Of a stretch of DNA of 64,000 nt, positions 33,850 through 46,606 are shown one piece after another. Made by a program: the position numbers and the translations under genes. The stretch comes from Aquatica leii (Eukaryota; Arthropoda; Insecta; Coleoptera; Lampyridae). The notes beneath the pieces were generated by a model. The model saw nothing but the letters and a program-made list of their open reading frames with translations, was not told where the DNA came from and ran no database searches. Each line of letters begins with the position of its first letter. Position 1 is the first letter of the stretch. The stretch is from positions 89,437,389 to 89,501,388 of the forward strand of contig CM069435.1 in assembly GCA_035610365.1 (NCBI GenBank), read 5' to 3'.

Positions 33850-35350
33850 AGAGTAGAAAAAAAAACTTGTAAATTTATCTATAATATGTTTACACGCGCT
33901 TACAGAAGTAGATGATCAGGGAGAGAAAGATAAATTCTACAACTATCTAGAAAAATAATTTGAAATAATACCGAAACAAGATATACGAATAATGGACGCA
34001 AAAATGGGAAAAGAAAATTATCTAAAAGAAATAGGCGGACTACACACTATGTATGAAAACACAAACAACAATAGAAACAGAATTTCCAATTTTATGGCTA
34101 AAACAAATATAGTTATTATGATTATAACCAATTAAAAAGAAGATCGCCGCAAAAACGCATTTATGTAAAGTCCCGCCTCTGGGGCCGCGATTAGACAACA
34201 GTGGCGTATTATCCGTATGATCAGTTTCAGTTTCTTAACGCCACTTTTTTTCAAACATATCGCATATTTCGTAGATAAAATAAACACGTGCATCATCATA
34301 AATTTCTTCAGACAAACAACATGTTTATGTTGCAAAAAAACTTATTAAAAATCATAATAACCGAATTATTCATAGGTGTGTATTTAGTTTTTAAATGTCT
34401 TGGAATTATGGTACACGCTGCTGGATTTTCCATTCTATTCATTAGTAATCTCTGTTAGGGATAAACGTTAATCAAACCAATTTTGGTTTTTTTATCATTT
34501 AACGCTCCTTTTACAATGCGGTTCACTATGATTATCAAACGTGTGGTTTCAAATACATATTATTTTGATAAGTATATTACATCGATAATAAAAATATTGG
34601 TACTACATTAGCTGTGCGAAAAATGATTGACGTTCCTAATTTTACGCGAGACGAGTTTTCGTAGTAAACACAAAAACAAAGCCAAAACAACGTGGATGCC
34701 GCCGGGCTCGAGAAACGACAACGTGAGATGTCAGGTAATATAGAGGTGTAAACAAAGTATCCGATAATTTCCTAGTAATTGCGAAAGCAAAACAAAAGTA
34801 CGAAAACAGACTAAGACAAAAAGAATATAAGAAAAGAAACATAGAAATATAGACACTATATACGCAAAAATGGAAGAAAGAAATGCGCAGAAAAAACTGA
34901 AAAAGTGCAAAAAAATTGCTATAAAAAGCGAATGAAACAAATTTAAAAAAATAGTTGAGTTGGTCTGTACTAAAACAATTGGATTAAAAAAACACGGTCA
35001 GGTAACAATTGTATGACGACGAATTACACGAAATAATAAACACAAAGAATAAATCCAGAAGAAAATAGATAGTAGCAAAAAAAAAGAACGCCTAGCATTA
35101 GTATAGAGACAAAAAAGAATGTGAAACAGAAGAAGAAAAAGAAAAAGAAGAACAAAACTTAGAAGAAGCAGTAGAAGCGATAAAAAATTAAAAGACGCCA
35201 GGTTATAACAAAATAAAATAAAGGATTGGAATATGGAGAAGAATAGGTGCAAGAAAGAATATATAATCTGATAAAGAACATATGAAAAGGAAACTTGTAA
35301 GATATGCAGAGAAGAAAATAAAAGATTACTGAATGGGATTTCGACCAAGC
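33850..35350 (+). mobile_element. RTE-like LINE: endonuclease and start of reverse transcriptase, interrupted
   Basis: From about 33885 the frame reads 'ALTEVDDQGEKDKFYNYLEK', 'FEIIPKQDIRIMDAKMGKENYL', 'GGLHTMYENTNNNRNR', the RTE-type AP-endonuclease (H-A-P-T-x-D ... K-D-x-F-Y ... I-G-R-x-N). It breaks at about 34125 and resumes at about 34665 with 'KAKTTWMPPGSRNDN', 'DVR.YRGVNKVSDNFLVIAK'. Near 35150-35230 'EEAVEAIKN.KTPGYNKIK' is the start of the reverse transcriptase. The transcriptase body is missing. Confidence 0.65.
34126..34660. other. Insertion splitting the RTE-like endonuclease
   Basis: About 535 bp of sequence unlike its surroundings separates the two halves of the endonuclease. 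It has 'TTATTATGATTATAACC' near its left and 'AATCATAATAACCG' near its right edge, possibly an inverted pair. No protein is recognised. Confidence 0.45.
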
Positions 35351-37148
35351 AAATCTGGATTTTTTTTTAAGTTGGGATCCTATTTTCAGATTCTTTTTGT
35401 AATGTGTATGAGCGATAATTTAGTGCAAGATCCGGGGAAATGAGTCGTTAATATTTAAATAACTTGAGTAACTGGCGAGTGAGTAAAAATTACATACATA
35501 TAAACAATAATTTACTGGTGTGACACATAAACGCATAGTTTTTATCTAATTTTTCGAACCGTTAAACACAGAAGAAAAAATTTGGTAGGCCTGGCGGGGA
35601 TAATTGTTTATTGGCGTAATCAAATAAGTCACGAGTTGTAGCATGTGTCGTACATCTTATTTTTTTTTCGGTCAACTCTTATGATAGCTTGATTACACGA
35701 ACAATTGACTAACTGTTACGCGCGTCGTCTTTTGTCACGCCGCATCTTCATCACGTTACATAACGAGCATGGAGGAACGAAAGTGGAACATTAATCAAAC
35801 CGATGAATTTGCATGAATCGAGAAGGCGTCTTTTGTTGTTTTGTTTTTTCTTCTCGTCATGCAGAAGCGAGCGTCAGCTGTTGTACTAACGGTAATCACG
35901 GATAAAACGGTATGACTGTTATGGCACAACTGACCAGTTAAAGGATAAGTGAACGACTTAATGATCGATGCGGTTCCAGTACTTCGCGAACTTGTTCTTC
36001 CAGTTTCGTGGAATTTTGCTAAATGCACCTACGCGTGTGTCTTCATTCTCGACAAAGACACAGTCATTTAAATTCAATTCCGTAGTTGGTAACGGAGTCG
36101 ACGCCATACCGGACACTTGATTTACATATTTCGTGATAAATTAATTTTATTTTGGTGAAATCTCTTTTTTTATGTTGTTTATAAACTTGTCTATTTTTAA
36201 CCTCACTTTCATCCTCATATTCTTTGCTTTTCTTCTAATTGTCTAATTTAATTTTTCCCAATTTAAGGAAGTTAGTAACGCTTTTAATTTTTTTAATTTA
36301 AACCTTTAAGGCACTAATTTTTTTTATTTTTTATTGTTTATAATGTTTTATTGTTTTGACACAGCTAACTTTCGTTTAAAATCGTTTTTTTTCACTCTTT
36401 TATATATTTTATGACGTTTTTTTTTAATTTTTTTTGTTAGTATGCGTATCGTTAATACGCGTCTAATTCTGACTTTACGATTTTGATAGTTTTCCACTCA
36501 CTTTTTTATCTATTCTAACTTTACTAGTTTTGAACAACTCTTAAGTTGTTTTCTCTTTTGTTTTGTTTTTAACATTTTTTGTTTTCCTTAAAAAATCGCA
36601 GATTTTTCCCGTTTTTAATTAATTATTTGGCAGTCAAACTTTACTTTTACTTATTTACATAAAGTTGACTAGAAAATAAAAATGTTTAACTTCCAGAAAC
36701 ATTTTGTATTATAATTATTTGAATGTAATCATAAAAACATTTATCAACTTACATTGAAGAATCTGCGACTATTAATAAACACACGTTTTAATTTACACGT
36801 AATATATGCTTTTCAAATATTTCCTACTTATAATTCAAATGTACTTTTTTTGTTCAATTTTAATACTAAACACATAAATAAAATTCTGTAATAATATTAA
36901 TCAAAAATTATCTTTCTGCAGATTTCGAAATAAGCAAATGATAAACTATAAATGAAACAAATTTGCTTATTAAATATTATTTGAAGACAGCACTACTAAT
37001 ACCATACTATATGTGAAACATTGTTTTAAAAGTGACTATACTTGCATTAAGAAAATAAATTTGGGGCAAATCAAACCATCACCGATAAGATCGGCCAGCC
37101 TAGCCTAAAAATCACAAAACTTACTTGAATGTATTAAACAATGTTGCT
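35351..37148. other. Non-coding stretch with a CpG-richer patch at 35690-36110
   Basis: 35690-36110 is richer in C, G and CpG than the rest and has no long frame worth calling (a 77-residue minus frame at 35795-36028 has no recognisable motif). 36110-37148 is T-rich low-complexity sequence. The patch may be a promoter or non-coding exon. Confidence 0.4.
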
Positions 37149-37154
37149 TGATGC

Positions 37155-37348
37155 GAAGTAATAACATTCTGCTCAACTTTCATTGTTTATTATTTTGAAA
37201 TGAATATACACAACGTTTCGATTGCTGTGGTATCTGCAATCGTCAGTATTCACCTGATGACGATTGCAGATACCACAGCAATCGAAACGTTGTGTATATT
37301 CATTTCAAAATAATAAACAATGAAAGTTCAGCAGAATGTTATTACTTC
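37155..37348. repeat. Near-perfect 95-bp inverted repeat (palindrome)
   Basis: The left arm (about 37157-37246) runs from GAAGTAATAACATTCTGCTC to TCTGCAATCGTCA. The right arm (about 37257-37348) is its reverse complement with perhaps one mismatch, and the loop is about ten bases. The arm contains AACGTTTCGATTGCTGTGG, a text typical of Penelope-like element ends. It could fold into a long hairpin. Confidence 0.8.
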
Positions 37349-37479
37349 ACAAAACTTACTGTTTCTCTAAAATTCTGCAGCTTGGATGTTATTTCCCTCC
37401 CATGGGTTCTAATGCGTCACAAGATGTGGTAACAAGCCCCATCGAACGAGGTTAGCGCGACACTTCGTCACCCCTGCTC

Positions 37480-38402
37480 TTAGTCTGTTGAGGCTGTGCC
37501 AGATGCTGCATGGTGGTTTTGATACCTTGAAGCCATTTCATCTTGCACTTCAATATTCGTCAGAAGATTTTAATGCGTTATGCGGTTCAAGTTTTGACTG
37601 CCTTGGAAGGATTGTGCTCGGCTTCGAAAACACAGTCTTCCATCGCTTTCAGCCGTTCAGCGTTTGTTTCATTTACTGTCGTATGTTGATCCGCTTTCCA
37701 CAGAGGTAGCATACTCTGCAACGGGAAAACATATGCATAAAACTGATGTACAAAGAGTAGATAGGTTTGCCCAGTTGCTTTCAGTCAACTTTCTGACAAT
37801 GTTTCACTTTCTTATTCGTACTTGGGCAATGCTCTTGGTAGGTAAGAGAGATTCACCCTTTTCTATTTTACTGTAAGTTTCCTCCGTGCTTGGTGGGTTT
37901 TTGGATGGTAAGCGCACCCTTTTTTAATCGGATTGGGTCGGACGTGCTAGTCAACATAATAGCAGCCCATAGTTTCAAGTACACTTCTTCAGGATAGTAT
38001 CATCGTCGGCGTAGATAAAGTGAGTTGGCCGTTGATACAGATATTGAAAAGCCAAAATTCCGCCTTGTGGTAAACAATTTGCTTGCTTGCGCCACTTTCT
38101 GATTTTTCCGCTAAGACACATTTTATTGCGCAATAGAGAGTCAATTATCACGGTAAATTCTTAGTTCTTGTTAAGTTTGTACACTTTGTGGAGAAGACAA
38201 TGGTGGATCACTGTGTCATATGCTGCATACAACTATATAAAGGCGACTCCTATTGTTTTCCCTCTCTGGTAGCCGTCTTTAACGTATTCAGTAACCTTAA
38301 GGACTTGCCAAGACAAAACCAGCTTGTTCTAGTGTAAGTTTTTCGTTCATGCTGTCTCTAATTCTGGTTAGCATCATCTGTTCTAAGAGTCGGAGAAGGC
38401 AG
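37480..38402 (-). pseudogene. Jockey-like LINE, reverse transcriptase distal part
   Basis: The minus strand reads 'LLRLLEQMMLTRIRDSMNEK', 'LTLEQAGF', 'REGKTIGVAFIDLYAAYDTV' (the motif with the first catalytic D), 'LLHKVYKLNK', 'LPQGG' and 'HFIYADDDTIL' (intact Y-A-D-D), followed by the C-terminal part 'RPNPIKKG' and 'YATSV'-like text toward 37480. Small frameshifts occur. The upstream part of the same element lies at 40638-41110. Confidence 0.75.
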
Positions 38403-40637
38403 TCAAATATAACTCACGACTGGGGTTCCACAAGGATCGATCCTGGGACCGATCTTGTGGAACGTCTGTTACGACAAGATTACATATTAACCACCATAAG
38501 AGAAACTTACTGTCGGCACCTTTGATACTCCAATCCGGAAACTGAGTGACCTTCAGCGATTTTGAAGATAGTGTTGTAGCGGCAAATTTATATTTTTTTG
38601 GTAGAATACATTTTTTTAAACAATAAATCGATTAATTTAATTGCAATTAAAACGTAATGTAGTTCTGTTTAAACTGACTACATTTTCAAAGTAATTCAAA
38701 TGATTTTATCATGTTAATTATTGTTTATTATGCATTTTAAAAAACTCTGATGATTCAAAAAATTTTTAAACTACAATTTTCTTAACAAAATTTTCGATTC
38801 TGTATAATACCCGTGTTGTTGTTATTACACAAACTGAGCTTTCGTCACACGTCGCAGTGGGCATCTTCAGAGCCCGTAACTGATTGATTGCGCCGTGAAG
38901 TCTCGCTTCGATAAAACTGGTTTTCTAAATCTTTGGCAAAGGAATAGAATCTTGGTTGATATTTAAAAGGTTTTTAATCATTTCAATCGATTCTCTAATT
39001 TTTCGCTGATAATAATTAGAAACATTTGCCAAAATTTTTAGTGTTATCAAACACAATTTGATGACCCGTTTGTACGTACTAGAGTACGTGTTCCGCTACC
39101 TCTAACTTCAAATATTACACTTTTGATACTTTTTAATACGAATGTCCACGCTTCTATCCGTTTTTCCTATGTATGCACGACCTCAAGAGCAAAGAATGCT
39201 ATAAACGCCGTCAGACGAGATTCTAGTTTTTCTTTACCGGAGATTTGCAAACCAGTTTTATCGATCGGCCGCAGGTCTATAAAAGCGGACTTCACGGCGC
39301 AATTAATCTGTTTGTTACGGACGGACGTTATCACGCTTTGCTCAGCGTGATAACGACAACACAAAAATTATCCAGAATGGAAAATTGTGTTACAAATGCA
39401 ACACGTGAAAACCTAAATGCTACTATAAAATTTTGTTATCGGAATGAATTTCATTACACTATGCCGCGCACAATACGAATAACAAAGATAAATTTAAAAA
39501 ATAAAATTATTTTTTTCACTAGAACTTTAGCAATCGAAATTGTTTATGATAAGGATAATTGTTTGTATTGCATCTGAATACTGCATTCTTAAATCCAATT
39601 TTTTGCGCGGGAAGCTACTGAGTGTCCCTTATGATTGTTATTATGTTACGGGATGCTGGAGTTGGCGATGCCAGGTGGTGTCACGCTGTTGGGTTATGCG
39701 GACAATCTGGCGGTGGTAGTGGAAACTAAAACTGCTGAGTTGGTAAACACCAGGACGAATGAAGCTATTTTTAGAAACGAAAACTGGCTCCCGAACCACG
39801 GTCAGAAACTGGCGTCCCATAAAACCGAAATGGTAGTTCTACTCGGGCCTAGAAGAATGAAAAACTTCTCCATAAAAGTAAGGGGTTTCAAGGTTAAAGG
39901 TGGAAAATTCTTGAGGTAGCTAGGCGTGTGGACCAAGCTCCAACGGAAAAAATGTATATGGAGGTGGTACACTCCATTCTACTGTATGAAGTTCCTATAT
40001 GGTGACCCTTATTAAAGTCGATATGTTAGCGAGGATGCAGAGGAGGGTCGTCCTGAGGATGATTGCGACCTATAGGACGGTATCTACGGAAACCATCCTG
40101 GTGATGATCGGAATACCGCTTATTAAAGAGAGTACTAGGAAGAGGGTGATAGATTTTGACCATCAACCATCTTCGGTTAGTTTAATGAAGGAGTGGCAAG
40201 ATAGATGGGACAGAGCAAGCGTTGGCATATGGACGTATAGACTTATTAGTAGAGTGGATAAGTGGGTGAAATTGGGTACGTTGAGGTAGAACCACTACGT
40301 GATTCAATTTCTGACGGGCCGCTTAAGTTTCGGCTGGTATCTTAGAAGGATAGGAAAAGGAGAAAAAGAGAGATGCATGTACTGCGACGTGAGAGCGGAT
40401 GACGCAAAACATGTTCTAAAATGCCCAAAGTGAGAGAGTGTCTTAAACCAATTGAACTAGCATAAATAGGAGAAGATCTGTAAAAAAATTTCACAGACAG
40501 TTGTGTATATGAGGCCTTCCTTACCCGAACTAATACTCGAAAGGGTCTACCGGGTAAAGAAAAAAGAAAGAGCGGGAAGAGTTGGCTTTTAGTGGATAGA
40601 AAACCTATAAAGAGTTTCCACTTTCTGTGAAAAAAAA
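38403..40637 (+). mobile_element. R1-clade-like LINE, 5'-truncated, inserted in the jockey-like LINE
   Basis: It starts inside the reverse transcriptase with 'LTTGVPQGSILGPILWNVCY' (38413-38472) and is interrupted by a Penelope insert. It resumes at 39651 with 'LELAMPGGVTLLGYADNLAVVVE' and continues with 'HGQKLASHKTEMVVLLGPRR', 'MLARMQRRVVLRMIATYRTV' and 'VMIGIPLIKE'. The C-terminal finger 'RCMYCDVRADDAKHVLKCPK' stands at about 40374-40432. The catalytic Y-A-D-D is changed to Y-A-D-N. A short A tract at 40630-40637 marks the 3' end. Confidence 0.75.
38474..39650 (-). mobile_element. Penelope-like insert with 7-bp target duplication
   Basis: The insert is bounded by TGTTACG at 38467-38473 and 39644-39650; the R1-like frame is continuous across the two sides once the insert is disregarded. 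The minus strand of the insert reads 'GRAYIGKTDRSVDIRIKKYQ' (GIY-YIG nuclease), 'FDNTKIL'-like text and 'IRESIEMIKNLLNINQDSIP'. An inverted partial copy of its end (AAACCAGTTTTATCGA ... GACTTCACGGCGCAAT) stands at 39250-39310, mirrored at 38891-38926. A GIY-YIG domain and inverted partial ends are typical of Penelope-like elements. Confidence 0.75.
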
Positions 40638-41110
40638 TGAGTTTGTAGCTATGACCTAGAAGTGCGTCGTTTGGATATTTTCTTCAAAATGGCTGTAACT
40701 TCCGCTTTTCACCACACTTTTGGAGTTTATTTCCGTTAGATGCAGATGTTCATTATTGCTACTACCCATGGTTTGACTGCCGTGCAAAGCTTTTACAATG
40801 CTCCATTCGCAGAGTATCCAGGCCAACAACTCGTTTTGGTTTGGTGGTTTTTTAGTTCTTCGGTATCGAAAACTTGGAGAAGACAATTGGTTCCACTCGA
40901 AATGTCTCAAGACAGTTTCATTTTGGGTTTCTTCCTCTGGGTCTTGTTGTTCAAAAGCAGTTGCGTGGCTATCTGATTTGATATTACATCACTGTGGTTT
41001 TGTGGTGCGACAGGTTCTTTAGCACTTTTCTACTGCTTTAGGAACACGGAAAGAGTTTCTCCGAAGATTGCCATAGACCTACGATTTTCTACCAGTTTTG
41101 GAATATGAGC
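40638..41110 (-). pseudogene. Jockey-like LINE, reverse transcriptase start
   Basis: The minus strand reads 'NHQTKTSCWPGYSANGAL.KL', 'VVAIMNICI', 'TPKVW.KAEVTAILKK' and 'GHSYKL'. These are the first conserved blocks of a LINE reverse transcriptase (K-x-P-G-x-D, then the W-K-x-A-x-V-x-x-I-x-K block). The next expected block is found at 38402 on the far side of the R1-like insertion. Confidence 0.65.
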
Positions 41111-44100
41111 AATCTGGCATCCCTGGAAATTTACTACTTTATTATTATACTGTTTATATAATTCCGGACTATTCTAGAAATTTTTATTAATATTCGTAAA
41201 CCAAACCTCTTAGGTTATTTTTGTAAGCGTTATCTACCACAACAGCACCAACAAATCCGCATAAGAATATAATATTCACCGCCAAACTAATACATGTATA
41301 TAAAAGTTGTTACACTGGGGGTATATATATAATTAATTACATTACAATGTTGCCTAAATAGTACATACCAAAAAAAACTATATAGTACTTGTATCCCAAT
41401 CAAAAGTAGCGCTTAAGCAACTCCGACGATTCTTCGTTATTTACATAGAAACCGCTTCTTCTTAAATCACTATTCTAGAATTGGAATCTTTCTTGGTTAG
41501 ACGCTCTTGATTAGATTCTCTGTTGTTTGTTGTTGGCTCTTACTGTCACATTTTTTAACTATTTCTAAGCACACTTTAGATAATTTTTCATTTATTTATT
41601 ATAATTTCAATGTTTCTAGAAAATCTAACTTACTTTTAAACAATATTTCTGTTGTTATGTTACTATTTGAGATTTTTTAACCTTACTTTATTTAAGCTTT
41701 ACGTATAGATAACTTTTTTTACTGACAATTCTAATTTTTTATATTGTTAACCTCTAACTATTATTTTTAACTAAATTGTGTTTATTACTTCAGTTTGTTT
41801 AAAATTGCTTTTGTTTTATTACGTATTTAAGCAATACTTGAATTATGTAACTTTAAATGTGGCACGTCACAATAGGTTGTCAAAAAGTTAAACAAAGCGA
41901 AAATATTCTTGATTTTAACCGTTATTTTGTTATATTTACGAAGAATTATGGAAAATTATGCTAAATGCAAATGGCGTATTAGCTACACGAACAAACAATT
42001 AAATTAATGATAAAAAGTTACTAAAAGCCAAGCTGCACGAGTTTCACTTGTTTTACGTTCTAATTACGATACCACGCATCTTATTTTGCATCTCGATGTA
42101 AATCAAAGAACGTAAATAAATTATAAGAAGCTTGTTTCTTTTTCTTCTCCAAAAATAAAAGCTTTGGCGTGACAAAGTGCTTTTAAAATTGAAAACGCTA
42201 TAATTGGTCATTAACAGGCCCATTGTATTTTAATCCAGCTACTTATTTTTAAATAATGGATAATTAAGTTGTTGCGAACAACAACAAAATGTTACTTAAC
42301 CTCACTTTCACTTGCCTTCATTTTGCTTTACATTTTTAATTAAATCAAAAATTTATAATAGTAGGCTTTGCACACTGTAATTGCCTTTTCTCTTTTACTG
42401 CGGAGATTTAACTTTTATGTTTTATGGTTGAATAGACTAGGGGAAAATTGATAAATTTTATTCGTCTTTTCTATAAATTGCTTAAAATAACATGTAAGGT
42501 TAGATTAGAACAGATACGTGTATCTCACGATTTTTAATTTCTTTAGTAATTAACTTAACCTCACTCTAACTGTCACTGTTTTTATTAGCATTAGTGATGA
42601 AGTATCTAACAATCTAAACTCATTTCTCATTTTTATTTAAATTATTTGTCTTGACTCGATGTAGTTTCTATTAGAGAAGTTTAAGTTTTTTTTTATTCCC
42701 AGTGTTTTTTATATATATTTACCTAGTTAGCGTTGGTAATAAATAATCTCACCTCACTATTAATCATCTAATTTTGTTTGCATTTTTTGTACTCCAATCA
42801 ACGTAACTTTATATTCACTGTTTTTTATTCATTTTTGATTAATTTGAATTGTAAAAAATCTCATAAAACTATTTTTGTTTTTTGTTCTTAAATTGCTTAC
42901 CTACTTAACTTCGTTTAAATTTAAATGCTGCTCTAAATGGTCATTACTTTTAAATTATTTGATCCTCTTTACTCAATTGAATTTCATGTTCTAAGCTGAA
43001 TTTACTTTTAAATTTGTTTTTGCGATTGTCATATACGTGTACTCAAATCAACTTAATTATTTAGTCTTTACGGTTTTTTTAATTAATTTTTCATTTGCTT
43101 TGATTGATTGATGCTTAAACAATTTCTTAATTTCACTGTTGTTTACTAGTTTAAAGTCGATCTCGAGTAACACGTTTTTAAAATAATTTACATTACAGTA
43201 GTCTAAACGGTGTTGTAATAGGCGTGTTAATTAGAAGATTTGTAACTTTTTGTCAATCATTAAATGGCAATAAAAATAAAGTTGTAAACGCCAAAACTGA
43301 TACATATAATAATCGTTCAAATTAGCATTGGCATCCGCTTTTCGTGTATAACATTATAGATACGGCCCAAGGCGACGATTACTCACAAATTTCATCCTAA
43401 TACGATTTCCTATAGGTAAATAAAAAACAAATAATTGTCGTATGACACGAATCGATTTATTGAAAAAGTAGAAACCTCTGGTGATGTAGAATGATGTAGA
43501 AAGTGATATTGCGAGCATTTTTAAAGAGCCAACGATTGAGAAAACAACAGAATATTTTCGCACGTCGCAACGCCACCTGTGATTTATGCAATTATAATTT
43601 ATGGTAAAGACAAAACTGTGTAATTGTTGAATGATGTAGAGCACGAGCTTGATTCCGTTTTTATTAATGAACAACAAAATTGTATGGGAACTTTTTGTGT
43701 ATGCCGATGCGCGCTCGCGCGCTCCCTCTACAACCGCGTTATAATCAAGCCCAAATCAAACCAAAGAATCAAACAACGAAAACATACCGGTTGCTGTTTT
43801 TTAAGCAATTAACGTTAACTGTTTATAAAATTACGTACATGACCTTTTATAAATTCCTCTCAGTACAAGTGAGCGGAACAGATGTTGCTTGGTATAAAAA
43901 AAGTGGCGTTTGTAAACAATCTGCTCACTTGTTTTCAGGGCTTCCCTAAAAATTGTTATTATTTTTTTTTTATTTCATTAGGAACCTTGGAGGAAACTGA
44001 AGAGAAATTGGGTCAATGGCGATTGTGATTAAGACAAGTGACGAAATTGTCGGATCCTCCACGGCCGCCTTTGATGAAAGTTTATTTATGTAATATGTTA

Positions 44101-45024
44101 GGTGTTAAAGTGTTATAAATTCCATCAACGATGACCCCGGAATCTGTGCATTAACCTTTACGAAAACAAATCCATTTCGTTTCAGTCTAAATTGTCTGAC
44201 TGAGTTAACCTAATTATATGATACCTTTTTGTTTTTACAATTTTTACTGTCGCATGAAGACATATCGATACCTAAAAAAAATTAAAAAGGTTTACAAAAA
44301 ACATCCGTTGGAAGGTTGATTTTGTTTTGTTTCCATGGTCACTTATTTTTTGTTTTATTTTGTGCTCTCTCTCATTGATGTCTTTGACGGATTTTTTGTT
44401 CTTTTCCTATTTCTCATATTTGCTCAATTTTTTTGCCATTTTTTTGTTTAAATAAACAAATGTTTTTGATAACGTATGATACCATTTTTTATTAGCTTGT
44501 AGTATGCCTATTATGTTTTTAGTGATAATTTTTTATATTTTATATTTGTATAGTTAACTACTTTTTGTGTAAGTTTGGGTAATTACTTTTTGTATATGGC
44601 GCTTGTTGTAACATTTGTGTGGTTTTTTATTTGTTAATCAGACATGCCACGATTTTTTTATACAACAGCTGTTTTTTATCGCAATCAAGATTTTATATGT
44701 TCATTGTTTCTGTCATTTGTTCTTTCGTCCATAGTCAACTCGGACTTCAATTTCTTTACTATTGTGTTTTTTATTATTTCTACAGCATTCTGTTATTTTT
44801 TTGTTGCTATGGTCAGCTAATACGGTAATCGATAATAAAAAAATTGTAAAATGCGGAAATCGAGTCGTTTTGACAAGACAAGCATATTTGATGAGTGGTT
44901 CTTGTCTTTCGTGACATGTATCGCTCCGTATACAAAATTACATATTTATTGGATGTTAACCAAATACACAGCTAGACACGCGCACTGTATATTCATGTAC
45001 GTTTCATTTTGTTGCAGGCTTACG
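41111..45024. other. Long intergenic stretch upstream of the PTB gene
   Basis: No coding region is recognised. A segment near 43981-44088 begins after a pyrimidine-rich tract and an AG, is less AT-rich than its flanks, and could be a non-coding 5' exon of the gene at 46607. It could equally be chance. A GC-richer bit at 43555-43760 is unexplained. 41.3-43.2 kb is very T-rich. Confidence 0.35.
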
Positions 45025-45026
45025 TA

Positions 45027-46432
45027 CACAGAGAGAAATCTTTGTATATTTTATCTACAATTGTTAATCAAAAGTACACAAATTGGGTCTGAAAAAGTGA
45101 CAAGACCAATTTGTGCAGTTTTATTGCATTCATTTGTGTAGAATAAATTGTACAGTTTTTTTAACAATTTGCAGTAAAGTTTTGCACAATGTTGTGATAC
45201 TTTTTTAAAACTATGCTTGAAGTATTTTTACCCAATGGTATGTTAAATGTCTAACAGCGTTACGTTATCTACACCCATATTCTCTTTGGTTAATTTTGCA
45301 CAATATTGTGCAAATTATTATTATTTCGTTTAGCTTCTTATTGTACAACTTTATGCATCTTGGTTAAATGTTATTTACTTAAAAATAACATATATTGGGT
45401 AAATAGTCAATAAAACGTTACAAATCTTAAAAGCATTATTTATTTACATTTAAATGGTATACTTATTTTATATACTTATTCTTTTCGTCGAGGGATATCT
45501 TAAAATTCCATTACTTGTTGTTATCGATTCACACAGATTTTTATAAATGTGGTTGATTTGCCCGCTACAGCTACAGCAGTTAGCAGTCACATTTTTAATA
45601 ATGTTTTTGCTTCGAAATGATGGTTTTCTTCAATTTCGATTTCATGTTGATAAATAACAGCTGAAACAATACAGAAAGTAAGTAATGTAAAAATCTCCAG
45701 CAAAAATTAGCTGTTGTTCGTAGAATTAAGTTAACACTGGAATTAAATACAGATTTTAAAGCGATGAATGAGGTTATGCAAAGGTTATACTTAAAAAATG
45801 TTATAAATACACTTACCTTGATCAAATAACAGCGTTTCAAAGTCTTGACAGAAACTGACTGAATAACTACGAATGTTTCAGAAAACAGGAGGTAAAGATG
45901 TAAACAAACCCAACGCAATCAAGGAATTTTGATTGTAGACATTTTTTCAAGCGGATATACTTGCTAATTGTGATTGGTTGAAACATTTATCGCTTCAAAT
46001 TTTTAAAGTTAGTTCACATATTTTCCGAGAACTTTGTTTACTTCGACGCTCTGCATGCGGTCTGTAAGTGTCAACATCAGCATCTTTACATACAACGCGT
46101 TATCGCTTATCGTTATCGTTCAATTTTTTTCTTTTTTCTGAGTTTAAAAGAATTGCATAATCTTATTATAATATATATTATCAAAGCTGTACGAGAAACT
46201 AAAACAAAATTGTGCAAAATACTAGCACATTGTTGTCGAATACAAAACATACTAAAGTTTATAATATTTTTCAAACAATTTGTCAAATAAAACTTCATAA
46301 CCTATTTATCCAAACGTATTAAATAAAAGCGTGCAAGCCTATGGTATAAATATAAACAATTGTAGTAATATCATCAACAATACAGTTATGCACAATGTTG
46401 TGCAAAATTGTGATACAGCATTTCTCTCTGTG
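45027..46432. mobile_element. Tc1/mariner-like non-autonomous element, 1.4 kb
   Basis: The ends are mirrored: TACACAGAGAGAAAT at the left (TA at 45025-45026) and ATTTCTCTCTGTGTA at the right (TA at 46433-46434), with similarity continuing some ten bases inward. Flanking TA dinucleotides fit the Tc1/mariner target. Subterminal palindromes of the type TTGCACAAYRTTGTGCAA occur near both ends (45181, 45296, 46390). No transposase frame is visible. Confidence 0.65.
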
Positions 46433-46606
46433 TAGTTGACCTAATGGTAAAAAAAGAACTATCCGTTATCAGGAAATTATAATAATAGATACACCAGATG
46501 TTTAATTCTTTTTGTACCTTTCATGACGAACGGTTACGTTAATTAACCGAAAAATGTTGGTAACGGACTGAACTTTTGTTAATAATTTGAAGACAAACAA
46601 TGAAGG

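Noticed and set aside
43680..43949. Plus-strand 89-residue frame in a GC-richer spot
   Set aside because: Low-complexity basic sequence with no family resemblance or splice support.
45595..45918. Minus-strand 107-residue open frame inside the mariner-like element
   Set aside because: No transposase motif (no D-D-D/E pattern) and a composition typical of chance; not called as a gene.
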